A stretch of 64,000 nucleotides of DNA from Rhizobium rhizoryzae (GTDB lineage: Bacteria; Pseudomonadota; Alphaproteobacteria; Rhizobiales; Rhizobiaceae). A model generated the notes under the pieces. That model did not search any database and was not told where the DNA came from. It was given only the letters and a program-made list of their open reading frames with translations. Of this stretch, positions 1 through 9,800 are shown one piece after another (the first letter of the stretch is position 1; each line of letters starts with the position of its first letter). A program made the translations under genes and the position numbers. Where the stretch lies: NCBI RefSeq assembly GCF_011046895.1, contig NZ_CP049250.1, forward strand, positions 3,198,501 through 3,262,500, written 5' to 3'.

Positions 1-1736
1 CGCGCGGTATAGATTCGCTTGGAGGACCAGACGTCGGCAACGGCAACGCCCGCCTTGCTGATCGTGAAATGCGCTCGCTCTTCGGTAAAGTTCGGGCCGA
101 CCGCTTCCTTCATGCCATCGAATACGAGCGTATAGCCGCCTGCATCCGCTGTCATGCCCTGCTTCATTTCCAGCACGTGCTCGGTCTCGAAAGCCGTCAC
201 CGCCACGATGCCCAGCACGGTAACGCCAAGGCCCATATGCGCCAGCGCCGTTCCGAAGGCAGAGCGTGGAAGCCCCTTCAACCGGGCAAGGGCAATGGAA
301 AAAGCCAGCTTGCCGAAGTTGGCGCGGTACCAGAGGTCGACCAGCGAACCGAGAATGAGATAGATGCCGAGCGCCAGACCGAGGAAGGCCAGAACAGGGC
401 CGCCATTTTCCACGTAGTAGATCCCGAGCCCTACAACCAGCGCCAGCCCCGCAACGAGATAGAGCCGCTGCATGGCGCCCAGGAGATCACCCCGTTTCCA
501 GGCCAGAAGCGGCCCCATGGGCACGATCAGCAGAAGCGGAATCATCAACAGGCCGAAGGTCAGGTTGAAGAAGGGCGCGCCGACGGAAATCTTCTCACCC
601 GTCAGCGTCTCCAGAACCAGCGGATAAAGCGTACCGGTCAGCACCGTCGCGGTCGATACCGTCAGGATCAGATTGTTGAGAACCAGAGCGCCTTCGCGGG
701 AAATGGGCGCAAAGATTCCGCCGCTTTTCAGCTGCGGTGCGCGCCAGGCAAACAGTGCAAAAGCTCCGCCGACGAAGATCGAGAGGATGGCCAGAATGAA
801 GGTGCCGCGGGTCGGGTCTGTCGCGAAGGCATGCACGGAGGTAAGAACGCCGGAGCGGACGAGGAAGGTTCCGAGCAACGACAGCGAGAAGGTGATGATC
901 GCCAGAAGCACGGTCCAGATCTTCAGCGCCTCGCGCTTTTCCATCACCAGCGCCGAGTGCAGAAGTGCTGTTCCCGCAAGCCACGGCATGAAGGAAGCGT
1001 TTTCGACCGGATCCCAGAACCACCAGCCGCCCCAGCCGAGCTCGTAATAGGCCCAGTAGGACCCCATGGCGATGCCAGCCGTCAGGAAGGTCCAGGCAGC
1101 CAGCGTCCAGGGGCGAACCCAGCGCGCCCATGCCGCGTCGATGCGTCCTTCGATGAGGGCAGCAACGGCAAAGGAGAAGCAGACGGAGAAGCCGACATAA
1201 CCGAGATAGAGCAACGGCGGATGCACTGCCAGACCCGGGTCCTGAAGAACGGGGTTCAGGTCCTGCCCTTCCGCGGGTGCCGGCATCAGGCGGATGAAGG
1301 GATTGGAGGTCAGCAGAATGAACAGCAGGAAGGCGACCGTCACCCAGGCCTGCACGGCCAGCACGTTGGCCCGCAATGTTTCCGGCAGATTGCGCCCGAA
1401 GAATGCAACGAGTGCGCTGAACAGCGTCAGGATCAGCAGCCACAGCATCATGGAACCTTCGTGGTTCCCCCAGACGCCGGAAAGCTTGTAGACCATGGGC
1501 ATCAGCGAATGGGAGTTCTCCCAGACATTGCGCACGGAAAAATCGGAAACCGCATAGGCCCAGGTCAGCGCCAGAAACGAAAGCGTCACCATGCCAAAGA
1601 GGATGATGGAGCCCGAGGGTGCCAGCGCCATCAGCGCCGCATCGTTCCGCCGCGCACCCACAACGGGCGCGATGGAGACGATCAGGGCAATCGCAAGCGC
1701 CAGAACCAGCGCATAATGGCCGATCTCGACAATCAT
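1..1736 (-). CDS. ccmF: Cytochrome c-type biogenesis protein CcmF (CycK), 3' end outside the window
   Basis: Haem lyase subunit that, with CcmH/CcmI, ligates haem from CcmE to apocytochrome c at the outer face of the inner membrane. The minus-strand frame is open from the ATG at 1736 to the window edge (about 578 residues of a protein usually near 650). The start [18 protein letters not shown] is a typical CcmF first membrane segment, and the tryptophan-rich WWD signature (GWGGWWFWD) is encoded around 1000-1040. The start overlaps the ccmE stop by four bases (ATGA), so translation is probably coupled. The C-terminus and the expected ccmH lie beyond base 1. Confidence 0.95.
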   Translation of the reverse strand, partial: MIVEIGHYALVLALAIALIVSIAPVVGARRNDAALMALAPSGSIILFGMVTLSFLALTWAYAVSDFSVRNVWENSHSLMPMVYKLSGVWGNHEGSMMLWLLILTLFSALVAFFGRNLPETLRANVLAVQAWVTVAFLLFILLTSNPFIRLMPAPAEGQDLNPVLQDPGLAVHPPLLYLGYVGFSVCFSFAVAALIEGRIDAAWARWVRPWTLAAWTFLTAGIAMGSYWAYYELGWGGWWFWDPVENASFMPWLAGTALLHSALVMEKREALKIWTVLLAIITFSLSLLGTFLVRSGVLTSVHAFATDPTRGTFILAILSIFVGGAFALFAWRAPQLKSGGIFAPISREGALVLNNLILTVSTATVLTGTLYPLVLETLTGEKISVGAPFFNLTFGLLMIPLLLIVPMGPLLAWKRGDLLGAMQRLYLVAGLALVVGLGIYYVENGGPVLAFLGLALGIYLILGSLVDLWYRANFGKLAFSIALARLKGLPRSAFGTALAHMGLGVTVLGIVAVTAFETEHVLEMKQGMTADAGGYTLVFDGMKEAVGPNFTEERAHFTISKAGVAVADVWSSKRIYTA

Positions 1737-2209
1737 CGCGTCACACTCCCTTTGGCGCCGGTGGTCGGGCTGCCTTCGCCCTCCTTCCAGACGCCGTCCG
1801 CCTTCAGGCGATCCGCCACTTCCTTCGGCATGTAGTTCTCATCATGCTTGGCCAGCACCGAATCTGCAACGAAGGCACGGGAAGACGTGAACACGCCTTC
1901 GGTCACCACGCCCTGGCCCTCGCGAAACAGGTCCGGCAGAATTCCGGTATAGCTCACAGGTACGCTCGCCGAGCCATCGGTCACCTTGAAGCTCACGGTC
2001 GATCCGGCCCCACGCTGAACGGAACCAGCCTCGACCAGTCCACCCAGACGGATGCGCGTTCCCGGCGATACCTCGTTCTTGGCAAGATCGCTCGGCATGA
2101 AGAAATAGGCGACCGACTGGCTGAAGGCGAACATCACGAGCAGCACGGCAATCAGGATGAAGCTCATGCCGCCAGCAATCACGGCCATGCGTTTCTGTTT
2201 GCGCGTCAT
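1733..2209 (-). CDS. ccmE: Haem chaperone CcmE (CycJ)
   Basis: Periplasmic haem chaperone that binds haem covalently and passes it to CcmF. 158 residues, the usual length: a short basic N-terminus, one membrane anchor (about residues 8-31), then an OB-fold domain. The covalent haem ligand is visible as His122 in [13 protein letters not shown], with the conserved Tyr126. The gene overlaps both neighbours by four bases (ccmI upstream, ccmF downstream), giving a tight ccmI-ccmE-ccmF operon in the order of rhizobial cycHJK. Confidence 0.96.
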   Translation of the reverse strand: MTRKQKRMAVIAGGMSFILIAVLLVMFAFSQSVAYFFMPSDLAKNEVSPGTRIRLGGLVEAGSVQRGAGSTVSFKVTDGSASVPVSYTGILPDLFREGQGVVTEGVFTSSRAFVADSVLAKHDENYMPKEVADRLKADGVWKEGEGSPTTGAKGSVTR

Positions 2210-3324
2210 TGCACGATCCCCTCGCCCAGTCCAATCTCACGCGCCAGCGCCACAAGCCGCTGACCCTCGCCCGTCTCTGCGGGAAATGTCTTCAGCCCTG
2301 TCTGAAGGGCATTGCGGGCGTCCTGCTCGCGGCCCAGCACCATGTAGGAGCGCACCAGCCGCAGCCAGCCCTCGATGTTTTTCGGGTCAGATTTCAGCCG
2401 CTCGGCAAGGCTTTCCACCATGCCCGCAATCATTGCCTGCCGGTCCTGCCCGGAAAGGTTCTGGGCGGCGGCAACATCGGCAGCGCTCGGATTCCCGGGT
2501 GCATTCTCGCTATTGGCGGCAATGTGCTGGTTCACGAGGCTTTCCCATGCGGCTCCGGGGGGCGAATCTCGCTTGATGGCGTTGAAGGCGGCCAGCGCCT
2601 CCGCCTTGCGACCCGCCTGCTCCAGCCCGAGCGCCACATAGAAGCGCGAGCGCATATTGTCGGGTTCCAGCGCCACCGCCTTCTCGAAGAAGCCGCGTGC
2701 CTCGTCGGTCACGATGCCCTGATTGGCGGCGACCATGGTTTCGCCCAAGCCCGCCAGCCGTTGCGGTGTCGCGCCCAGAATACGGATCGAGTTGCGAAAC
2801 GCCTGATCCGCATCGGCAAAGCGGCCGGATCGCATGTAGATCGGCGCCAGCAGATCCCAACCGGCCCCGTCATTGGGGTTCTGTGCCAGATGTCGTTCGG
2901 CCTTGGCGATCAGAAGTTCGATATTGTTGCCCGGATTGGCAAGGCGTGCCGCCAGCGGCTGGTCGGGCATGCCGGGGCTTCCCAGCATCAGATAGCCTGC
3001 AAGTCCCACGATAGGCGGACAGAGAATGACCAGCAGAGTGGTGATGCGATGCGGGCGCGGCAGAGCCGCGGGCGTCAGGCCCCGCTGCGGCGCGTCGGTG
3101 GCAGCCAGCAAACGGCGTCCGATTTCGGCGCGCGCGTAGTCGGCCTCCTTCTCGCCGAGAAGACCGAGCGCGAGATCGCGATCGATCTCCTTCATCTGGT
3201 CGCGGTAAACCGCAGCCTCGTCTTCACGGGCCGTCGTCGGTTGCGGCCTTGGCTTCATCAGCGGCGCGATCAGAAGACCTGCCACTCCAGCCGTCAGTAC
3301 TGCGATAAGAATCCAGAAAATCAT
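2206..3324 (-). CDS. ccmI: Cytochrome c biogenesis protein CcmI (CycH)
   Basis: Apocytochrome c chaperone of the haem-ligation complex. About 372 residues: an N-terminal membrane segment ([18 protein letters not shown]), a cytoplasmic loop with [20 protein letters not shown], a second membrane segment near residues 95-115, then a periplasmic TPR domain ([19 protein letters not shown] and later repeats). I prefer the ATG at 3324; a TTG at 3333 would add three residues. First gene of the ccmIEF operon, with a FixK/FNR-like box about 130 bp upstream. Confidence 0.93.
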   Translation of the reverse strand: MIFWILIAVLTAGVAGLLIAPLMKPRPQPTTAREDEAAVYRDQMKEIDRDLALGLLGEKEADYARAEIGRRLLAATDAPQRGLTPAALPRPHRITTLLVILCPPIVGLAGYLMLGSPGMPDQPLAARLANPGNNIELLIAKAERHLAQNPNDGAGWDLLAPIYMRSGRFADADQAFRNSIRILGATPQRLAGLGETMVAANQGIVTDEARGFFEKAVALEPDNMRSRFYVALGLEQAGRKAEALAAFNAIKRDSPPGAAWESLVNQHIAANSENAPGNPSAADVAAAQNLSGQDRQAMIAGMVESLAERLKSDPKNIEGWLRLVRSYMVLGREQDARNALQTGLKTFPAETGEGQRLVALAREIGLGEGIVQ

Positions 3325-3453
3325 TGAAGCCAATTACGTCAAGCGCACCACTATTCCAATCGGATCGGGGACGATGACACGAATTTGAGGCGTTTGGCCG
3401 CAACTTCGTGAACAGTCTCCTCTCTCCTATGGACGGACTGCCTGACACGGGCC

Positions 3454-3467
3454 TTGATTTGCGTCAA
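3454..3467. promoter_or_regulatory. FixK/FNR-type operator upstream of ccmIEF
   Basis: The sequence TTGATTTGCGTCAA fits the palindromic FNR/FixK consensus TTGA-N6-TCAA. It lies about 130 bp upstream of the ccmI start in the only intergenic space that could drive the operon. FNR-family proteins induce respiratory genes under low oxygen in rhizobia, so oxygen control of cytochrome c maturation is a reasonable inference. Only the motif is seen directly. Confidence 0.6.
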
Positions 3468-3513
3468 GCAAGGGCGCGAAACACAATTGGTTCAATGGGA
3501 AGGAGAACGCGGT

Positions 3514-3930
3514 TCAGCTCAGCGGAGTCCAGGCTCCATCGGCATTGCGACAGGCCGTGCCGCGCGCCTTCAACTCACGTTCGTTGATCGTCAGCGTGTG
3601 CGTGTAGCTGCGGCAGTTCTGTGAACCCACCTGATAGGGCGCTGCTGCCACCACCTCGCCGCTGATATTGCGGCCTTTCCATTCGGTCGACTGTCCGACC
3701 TCGGAAAACTCCAGCGCGCGATATTCCGCTTCCAGCGCCCTTTGGCGGTCGCTTTCGCTGAGCTGTGTCCCGGCACGGCTGACGATACCCCCCTGAAGCG
3801 CCACAATGAAATTGTTCGGCGGCGCCTTGGCAAAGAGCCCGCCACGATTGCCTCCGGTCGATGTGCAGGCCGAAAGCAGGCTTGCAGCAAGAACAGGCCA
3901 AACGACGAATTTCACAGCGCGGACTTCCAT
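3514..3930 (-). CDS. Surface antigen-like lipoprotein
   Basis: 138-residue exported protein. The N-terminus (KFVVWPVLAASLLSACTS) is a lipoprotein signal peptide with the lipobox LSAC. The C-terminal half has the RT0821/Lpp0805-type surface-antigen pattern: W-K-G-R-N-I-S-G-E-V, a CRSYTHTL strand and a second conserved Cys before a final DGAWTP. The start at 3930 follows a good ribosome site (TTGGAG). It lies alone between the ccm operon and feuQ; function unknown. Confidence 0.75.
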   Translation of the reverse strand: MEVRAVKFVVWPVLAASLLSACTSTGGNRGGLFAKAPPNNFIVALQGGIVSRAGTQLSESDRQRALEAEYRALEFSEVGQSTEWKGRNISGEVVAAAPYQVGSQNCRSYTHTLTINERELKARGTACRNADGAWTPLS

Positions 3931-4152
3931 TCTACTCCAACCGTTTCGTGCTTGCGTAGACAGTTATCTGGTATCTACGCACCTGATTTTCAAACCTGAA
4001 CTCGGCCCATTACGTCACTGGCCATGCACGTCGACTGTGGCGAAACCAAGCGAAGGTTTGAACTCTGTTTGTAGCGTGCTGGCACAGAGTGTCGAGCCGG
4101 AAAGCGATCAGTGTGCCATTTATACCGCACTGCGTCGGTCCCAGGATGCAAC

Positions 4153-5550
4153 TCATGCCGCGTCGCGTGAAATTCCCGGCAGTGTCAGCACAGCGCGTAA
4201 GCCCCCGCGACGCCCGCGCGAAAGCCGGAAACGGCCCTGATATTCACGGGCGATTTCGCCAACGATCGAAAGTCCAAGACCCGTGCCGGGCTTGCTTTCA
4301 TCCAGCCTGCGACCGCGCTTCATGGCTTCCTTGATTTCGTCGGGGTTAAGGCCCGGCCCATCATCTTCAACAGCAATTTCCACCCAGTTGCGCCGGGCCG
4401 GATCTTCCCCCTCGGGTGCCAGTGACGGCATGATGGTCAGCCAGACGCCGCTCTTAGAATGGCGCGCCGCATTCTCCAGAAGGTTGCCGACCGTTTCCTC
4501 GACATCCTGCTGCTCCATGGCAAGTGCCAGATTGGCCTGTGTCGCGATCAGTTCGAATGTCTTGTCGGGATTGAGGCGCCGCATCACCCGCATCAGGCGC
4601 TCCAGCACCGGCTCGGCATCGGTTCGCGCCAGCATGGATTCGCGCTGGGCGGCAATGCGGGCGCGGTTCAGATAGCTCTGCACCTGGCTCTGCATGGCTT
4701 CCGCCTGCCCGCGCACCACGTCTCCACGGCCCTTGTCGATGAGGCGCGATTCGTTGAGAAGCACGGCAATCGGCGTCTTCAGTGAATGGGCCAGATTTCC
4801 CACCTGCGAGCGGGCACGCTCGACAATGCGGCGGTTGCTGTCGATCAGTGCATTCATCTCGATGGTCAGCGCATGCACTTCACGGGGAAACTCGCCTTCC
4901 AGACGCTCCGCCTCCCCGCGTCGCACCTTTTCCAGCGCTCGGCGCGCTTCGTCCAGCGGTCGCAGACCGAAGAGAATGGCAAGACCGTTGACCACGAGGC
5001 TGCCGAGGCCGAAGACCACCAGCGCGATGTAGAGGCTCTGGGTGAAGGCCTGCACATCCTCCGTTACCACGGTCAGGTTGCCTGTCACGCGAAAGCGCGC
5101 CGCCCTGCCCTCGCTGTCCAGCACCACCTCTGTTTCCGCCACCAGCACATTGTTCCCGAAGGCGTCGATGGCGGGATAGAAGCGCTCATAGCGATTGTTG
5201 AAGGGTACGTTGAGGATGGACGGCACCTTGATGTTCGACGTGCCGAGCGACGAAGATGACAGCGGCGTCGCGGCAAAGGTGCCAAGCGGCTCGACGATCC
5301 AGTACCAGCCGGTTTCGGGCTGGGAGAAGCGCAGGTCACCCAGTTGCGGATTGCCCGCAAGCGCGTTGTCTTCGCCAATGGTGATGGAGTTCACCACGTT
5401 GTAGAGCTGCGCACGCAGCAGATCGGTAAAGGCGCGTTCGGCGGATTTCGTGTAGAGCGCCGAGATCACGAGCGCGATCACCACCAGCGCCACGCCCGAC
5501 CAGGCAGTCGCCAGCAGCAGAACGCGCGCCGTGACCGATCTAACGTACAT
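4153..5550 (-). CDS. feuQ: Sensor histidine kinase FeuQ (PhoQ-like)
   Basis: Inner-membrane sensor kinase, about 465 residues. N-terminal membrane segment (SVTARVLLLATAWSGVALVV), a periplasmic sensor loop, a second membrane segment near residues 180-200, a HAMP-like linker, an H-box of the PhoQ type (LAHSLKTPIAVL), and an ATPase domain with N-box NLLENAARHS, EDDGPGL and GTGLGLSIV. I chose the ATG at 5550, which overlaps feuP by 11 bases; an upstream in-frame ATG at 5583 lies deeper in feuP. Position beside feuP and the cyc genes matches Sinorhizobium meliloti, where FeuPQ controls cyclic-glucan export. Confidence 0.9.
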   Translation of the reverse strand: MYVRSVTARVLLLATAWSGVALVVIALVISALYTKSAERAFTDLLRAQLYNVVNSITIGEDNALAGNPQLGDLRFSQPETGWYWIVEPLGTFAATPLSSSSLGTSNIKVPSILNVPFNNRYERFYPAIDAFGNNVLVAETEVVLDSEGRAARFRVTGNLTVVTEDVQAFTQSLYIALVVFGLGSLVVNGLAILFGLRPLDEARRALEKVRRGEAERLEGEFPREVHALTIEMNALIDSNRRIVERARSQVGNLAHSLKTPIAVLLNESRLIDKGRGDVVRGQAEAMQSQVQSYLNRARIAAQRESMLARTDAEPVLERLMRVMRRLNPDKTFELIATQANLALAMEQQDVEETVGNLLENAARHSKSGVWLTIMPSLAPEGEDPARRNWVEIAVEDDGPGLNPDEIKEAMKRGRRLDESKPGTGLGLSIVGEIAREYQGRFRLSRGRRGGLRAVLTLPGISRDAA

Positions 5551-6211
5551 CGGATGGTGCTTGCATGCGGTAGCCAAGACCACGAACGGTCTCGATCAGG
5601 TCGACACCGATCTTCTTGCGAAGACGTCCGACAAATACCTCGATCGTGTTGGAATCGCGGTCAAAATCCTGATCGTACATGTGCTCGATCAGCTCGGTAC
5701 GGGAGACGACCTCGCCCATATGGTGCATGAGATAGGACAGCAGGCGAAACTCGTGCGACGTCAGCTTCATCGCCACGCCGTTCACCGTCGCCTTGGAGGC
5801 CTTTGTGTCGAGCTTCACCGGCCCGCAGGTGATTTCAGAAGAAGCATGTCCGGCAGCGCGGCGAATGAGGGCGCGAACGCGCGCCAGCACTTCCTCCACG
5901 TGGAAGGGTTTGGCCACATAATCATCGGCACCGGCGTCAATGCCGGCCACCTTGTCGCTCCAACGGTCGCGCGCCGTCAGCATCAGCACCGGCATTGCCT
6001 TGCCTGCCGCACGCCATTTCTCGACCACCGTGATGCCGTCCATCTCTGGCAGGCCGATGTCGAGGATGACCGCGTCATAGGGTTCGGTCTCGCCCAGATA
6101 ATGCCCTTCCTCGCCGTCGAAGGCCTGATCGACCACATAGCCGACCTCCTTCAGCGCATCGGTCAGCTGGCGGTTCAGGTTGCTGTCGTCTTCGACCACG
6201 AGAATGCGCAT
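5540..6211 (-). CDS. feuP: OmpR-family response regulator FeuP
   Basis: 223 residues: receiver domain with acidic pair EDD at 7-9, phospho-acceptor Asp51 (AVILDIGLPEMDG), the switch Thr in MLTARD and Lys in AKPF, then a C-terminal winged helix ending in RGLGYRM. Transcribed with feuQ, which it overlaps. Homologous to S. meliloti FeuP; the name rests on sequence class plus the conserved feuN-feuP-feuQ and cyc neighbourhood. Confidence 0.92.
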   Translation of the reverse strand: MRILVVEDDSNLNRQLTDALKEVGYVVDQAFDGEEGHYLGETEPYDAVILDIGLPEMDGITVVEKWRAAGKAMPVLMLTARDRWSDKVAGIDAGADDYVAKPFHVEEVLARVRALIRRAAGHASSEITCGPVKLDTKASKATVNGVAMKLTSHEFRLLSYLMHHMGEVVSRTELIEHMYDQDFDRDSNTIEVFVGRLRKKIGVDLIETVRGLGYRMQAPSDVR

Positions 6212-6259
6212 GGAAATCCTTGATTCGATGGAATACGAGAAGCGGCTTTTCGCCTTCTA

Positions 6260-6514
6260 CTACATCGGCACCCGAACAGTCACCTTGCGCGGGCGCTCTC
6301 CGCTACCCTGCACCAGAACGGTCACAATGCAGGTCGCTCCGTCCTTCGACGGTTGCGCCGACAGAAGTTCGCCGCCGGTCTCCCGCACAACCTTGGATGC
6401 GGCGTCGCCACAATCTCCGGCAACCAGAATCAGGTAGTCGCGGGCGAAGGCATGAGCAGCAGACAGGCTGAACAAACCTGCCGCGACCATCGCGATTACC
6501 TTGAGTGATGCCAT
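6260..6514 (-). CDS. feuN: Small periplasmic protein, probable FeuN modulator of FeuPQ
   Basis: 84 residues: a clear signal peptide (KVIAMVAAGLFSLSAAHA), then a small domain with two cysteines (GDCGDAAS and GATCIVTV) and a basic C-terminus. It sits 48 bp upstream of feuP on the same strand. In S. meliloti a small periplasmic protein encoded at this position, FeuN, binds and restrains FeuQ. The assignment is by position, size and export signal; I could not align it to the reference. Confidence 0.62.
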   Translation of the reverse strand: MASLKVIAMVAAGLFSLSAAHAFARDYLILVAGDCGDAASKVVRETGGELLSAQPSKDGATCIVTVLVQGSGERPRKVTVRVPM

Positions 6515-6641
6515 GACGACGACTTCCGATTACAAAATGCTAGGCCTGATAACCCAAACCAACTGGCAAATTATGTATCGAATGACGGCTGAATGGCAAA
6601 TGAATGTGCCCCTCAGCCGTCATGCAGACAATGCTTATACG

Positions 6642-6854
6642 TCAGGTTCCGACAATGGGTTTGGTGGCCGCCAGCCGCCCGTAAATGGCCAGAAGCGCGC
6701 CGAAAGCGCCGCCTGCGCTGGTCAGTGCATCCACGAGTGCTGCCTGTTGCTCATAGGGAAACAGATGTCCCCGCGCCTGAAGAATTGAGGCGAAAAGCGC
6801 AATCAGCCCGCCCCAGACAGCCTTGGATTCGTACCATGTCTTTGCATTATCCAT
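6642..6854 (-). CDS. Small membrane protein, holin-like, at the 3' end of the GTA cluster
   Basis: 70 residues with two hydrophobic segments (WGGLIALFASILQ and AGGAFGALLAIYG) separated by a short polar loop, a layout common in phage holins. It begins one base after the gp15 stop, on the same strand. With the GH19 endolysin in the same cluster it would give a lysis cassette. The function is inferred from topology and context only. Confidence 0.6.
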   Translation of the reverse strand: MDNAKTWYESKAVWGGLIALFASILQARGHLFPYEQQAALVDALTSAGGAFGALLAIYGRLAATKPIVGT

Positions 6855-6855
6855 T

Positions 6856-9800
6856 TTAAATAACTCCCTGCTTTTTCACGATAATAACCTGATCTCGGGC
6901 AATGCCCCGAGGCACCGCGCGCCCCAGCTGCGCCAGGCGCACACGGAAACTTGTTTGAATAAATCCGAAATCGTTCAATTCCTGAGAAAGATCATACTGA
7001 TGAAGGCACGCATCGACCTCGGCCTGGGCCACCACGGCGCCGGTTGAAGCATGCAGCAGTTCGAGCCGATAGCGTTCTTCCGGTTCATCGAGGGCTATGT
7101 CGTATGCGTCCCAGTCATCGGCATTGATGCGGCTCCGGCGCACCCAGCGGAAGGACACGCCGTCTTCCCGCCGTTCAGCTTTCAGGTGAAAAGGCGCCAG
7201 CGGTGTCTCAGCTCGCAGTCCTGCGACAGTCTGACGCGGTCCGTAGCGACCGGCTTTCGCGCCAACCGGTTCGACGATCCAGTTCAGCGCCAGTCCGCGT
7301 TCGCTCTCCGTCAGCCCCAGCGGCACCACGGCTTCATCCAGCACAACCACCTGTGCTCCGCTTGCCGCGCCTGCCGCCATGGCATCCTCGGTCCCGGCGA
7401 GACCGCGCAGCAGGTTGGAAAGTCGAAACCGCCCCGGTGCCACTTCCTGCGCTGTGGCAAAGGCCAGCAATTCCCACACGCCGTTATCGGCCATCACCGC
7501 CAGCCGGTTCTCGCCAGCCTGTACGGCAATCTCGCTCGCGGAAGAAAGCCCGCCGAACGGCAGATCCACCTCGATCATCGACACCCTGTCGAACCGCCCC
7601 CAGGCACCGGCCACCAGCGCCGCGGTCAGCCGCCCAATGCGGGCCGGCCGATCGACCAGCACCCGACTGCGAAATCCTTCCGTGGTGGCAGAGCTTGAAA
7701 CCAGCATGCGCGTCCAGGGTTTCGCATAGGCCGCAACACGGGCAAAGCTCTCCGCCTCGCCACTGTCGAAGCGTGGCAGGTCGAGAAAGGCGATCAGCGG
7801 TGCAAATGCATCGGATGCGGCGACAGCGCTCACCCGTTCCCGGGGCGCGGGGCGGTTTGCGACACTCGCAACCGATTCGTGCCTGCGCGCCTCCACCCGC
7901 CGCATGTCGCCATCCTCGATCCGCATCACACGGTAGATGCCGTCCGGCCCATCGGTTATCTGAACCCCATCCCCCGGCGTCAGCGCCACATCGGTCGGCG
8001 CAAGCGAGAATCGAATGGTCCGGCGGGACAGGTGGTTGTCACGCAGCAGCGCTTCCGTGGCTGCCTGCGCCGCTTCATCGGCCATTGCGCCCGGAATATC
8101 TGCCCGCAACACGCGGTTCGTCGCCCCCGGAATGCGGCGGGAGCGCGTGGCTGCCTGCTCGTAGTCCAGATCGGGGTTGGCAAAGCCCAGCACGGCCTCC
8201 GCGGCAAAATCGCTGTCATGGCCGCGCGTCTCGCTCCAGGCCGCCTCACCCTCACGCTCGGCCAGCACATCGATTGCCGTCGCGGCCAAGCTGGCCTTGC
8301 TGCGCGAGCGGAAAATCAGCCGCCCCTCCACTTCCGTCACATCCAGCAGAAAACCTTCCACCAGCGGCGTCAGCATCTGGCGCGCAGAGGCAATGTCTGC
8401 CTGTACATAACCGGTCAGGTCGCCGCAGACTTGGCTCACATCGAAATCGGTCAATCCGTGATCGGTCAGGATCGCGGCAATGGTGTCGGCAAGCGTCCCT
8501 GCCCCCAGCCGTCCCGTCAGCCAGTGGCCCAGCCGCCAGTTCTCGCCATCGTTCCAGATGGATGTGGCTTGCGGAAAAGCGGGGTAAGGCCGCGCATCCC
8601 AGCTCCAGACGAATATATGCCCTGCATCCACCATGCCAACGGGCGCGCCATTGCCCTGCCAGAACCCGTGATGCGCGTCGAGAAAACGGCGCTGCATCGC
8701 GTCAGACCGTCCGCCGCTGGAGAAGTAGGGCCAGCCGCTCTCGGAAGATTTCGGGTCCACGAACAGGTTCGGCTGGTTCGCCCCCTTGTCGATGGCGGGG
8801 CAGCCCAGTTCGGTAAACCAGATCGGTTTCGAACCCGGCACCCAGGCGGTCGGGCTGGCGCTCTCGGTGCCGCCTGTCCGGTCGAAGTGATGGTTCCCCC
8901 ACCAGCCGGAGAGATCCTTGTAGCGGAACACCCAGGGCTTGCCCGCCAGTCCATCGGTGATGGGCGAGCGCAGCCGCGCCCTGCGGTCCTCGTCGCTGGC
9001 ATAATACCAGTCGAAGCCCTCGCCGCGCCTGATCGCTGCTTGTATTGCCGCTACATCCTCGGCGCTTGCCATGCCATCCGGGTTTGTGCCCATCAGGTCG
9101 TCATCGCGCCAATCGGAAAGCGGCATGTAATTGTCGATCCCCACGGCATCGATGGCAGGCGAGGCCCAGAGCGGATCGAGGTGGAAGAACACGTCGCCGG
9201 TCCCGTCATTCGGGTGATAGCCGAAATATTCGCTCCAGTCGGATCCATAGGTCAGCTTGATGGATGGCCCGAGCTTGGTACGGCAATCGCCTGCCAGTCG
9301 AACCAGTTCCGCCACGAAGGGAAAGCTGTTTCCCGCCCCGCGCACTGTCGTCAGCCCGCGAAATTCCGAACCGATGATGAAGCCGTCCACGCCACCCGCT
9401 GTAGCGGCCAGATCGGCGTAATGCAGCACCATGCGGCAATAGCCCTCGGCGCGATTGCAGAACTGGTCAATCTCGCTCGCTGCGTCTGCCGTCTTGTCCG
9501 TAGAGCCTGCCTGCCCCGGCGCCGGATGGCAGGTGATGCGCCCTCGCCACGGATAGACGGCCTGTTTCGACCCGCCATAAGGGTCCGGCAGCGTGTTGTC
9601 TTCCGCCACATCCATCATCACGAACGGATAGAGAAAAACCTCGATGCCCCGCGCCTTCAGGTCGGCAATCGCCTGTTTCACGCTCTCGTCGGAAGGCGTG
9701 CCGCCATAGGCAGGCGCATCGTTCCTGCGGCTCACCAGATGTGCATCGGCTCGCTCGATGCCCGCCACGTTCCAGGGCATGCTCTCTCCCTCACGCGCAA

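Noticed and set aside
69-1835. 588-codon open frame on the plus strand
   Set aside because: Antisense to ccmF; composition is Gln/Arg/His-rich shadow sequence and the minus frame carries all CcmF motifs.
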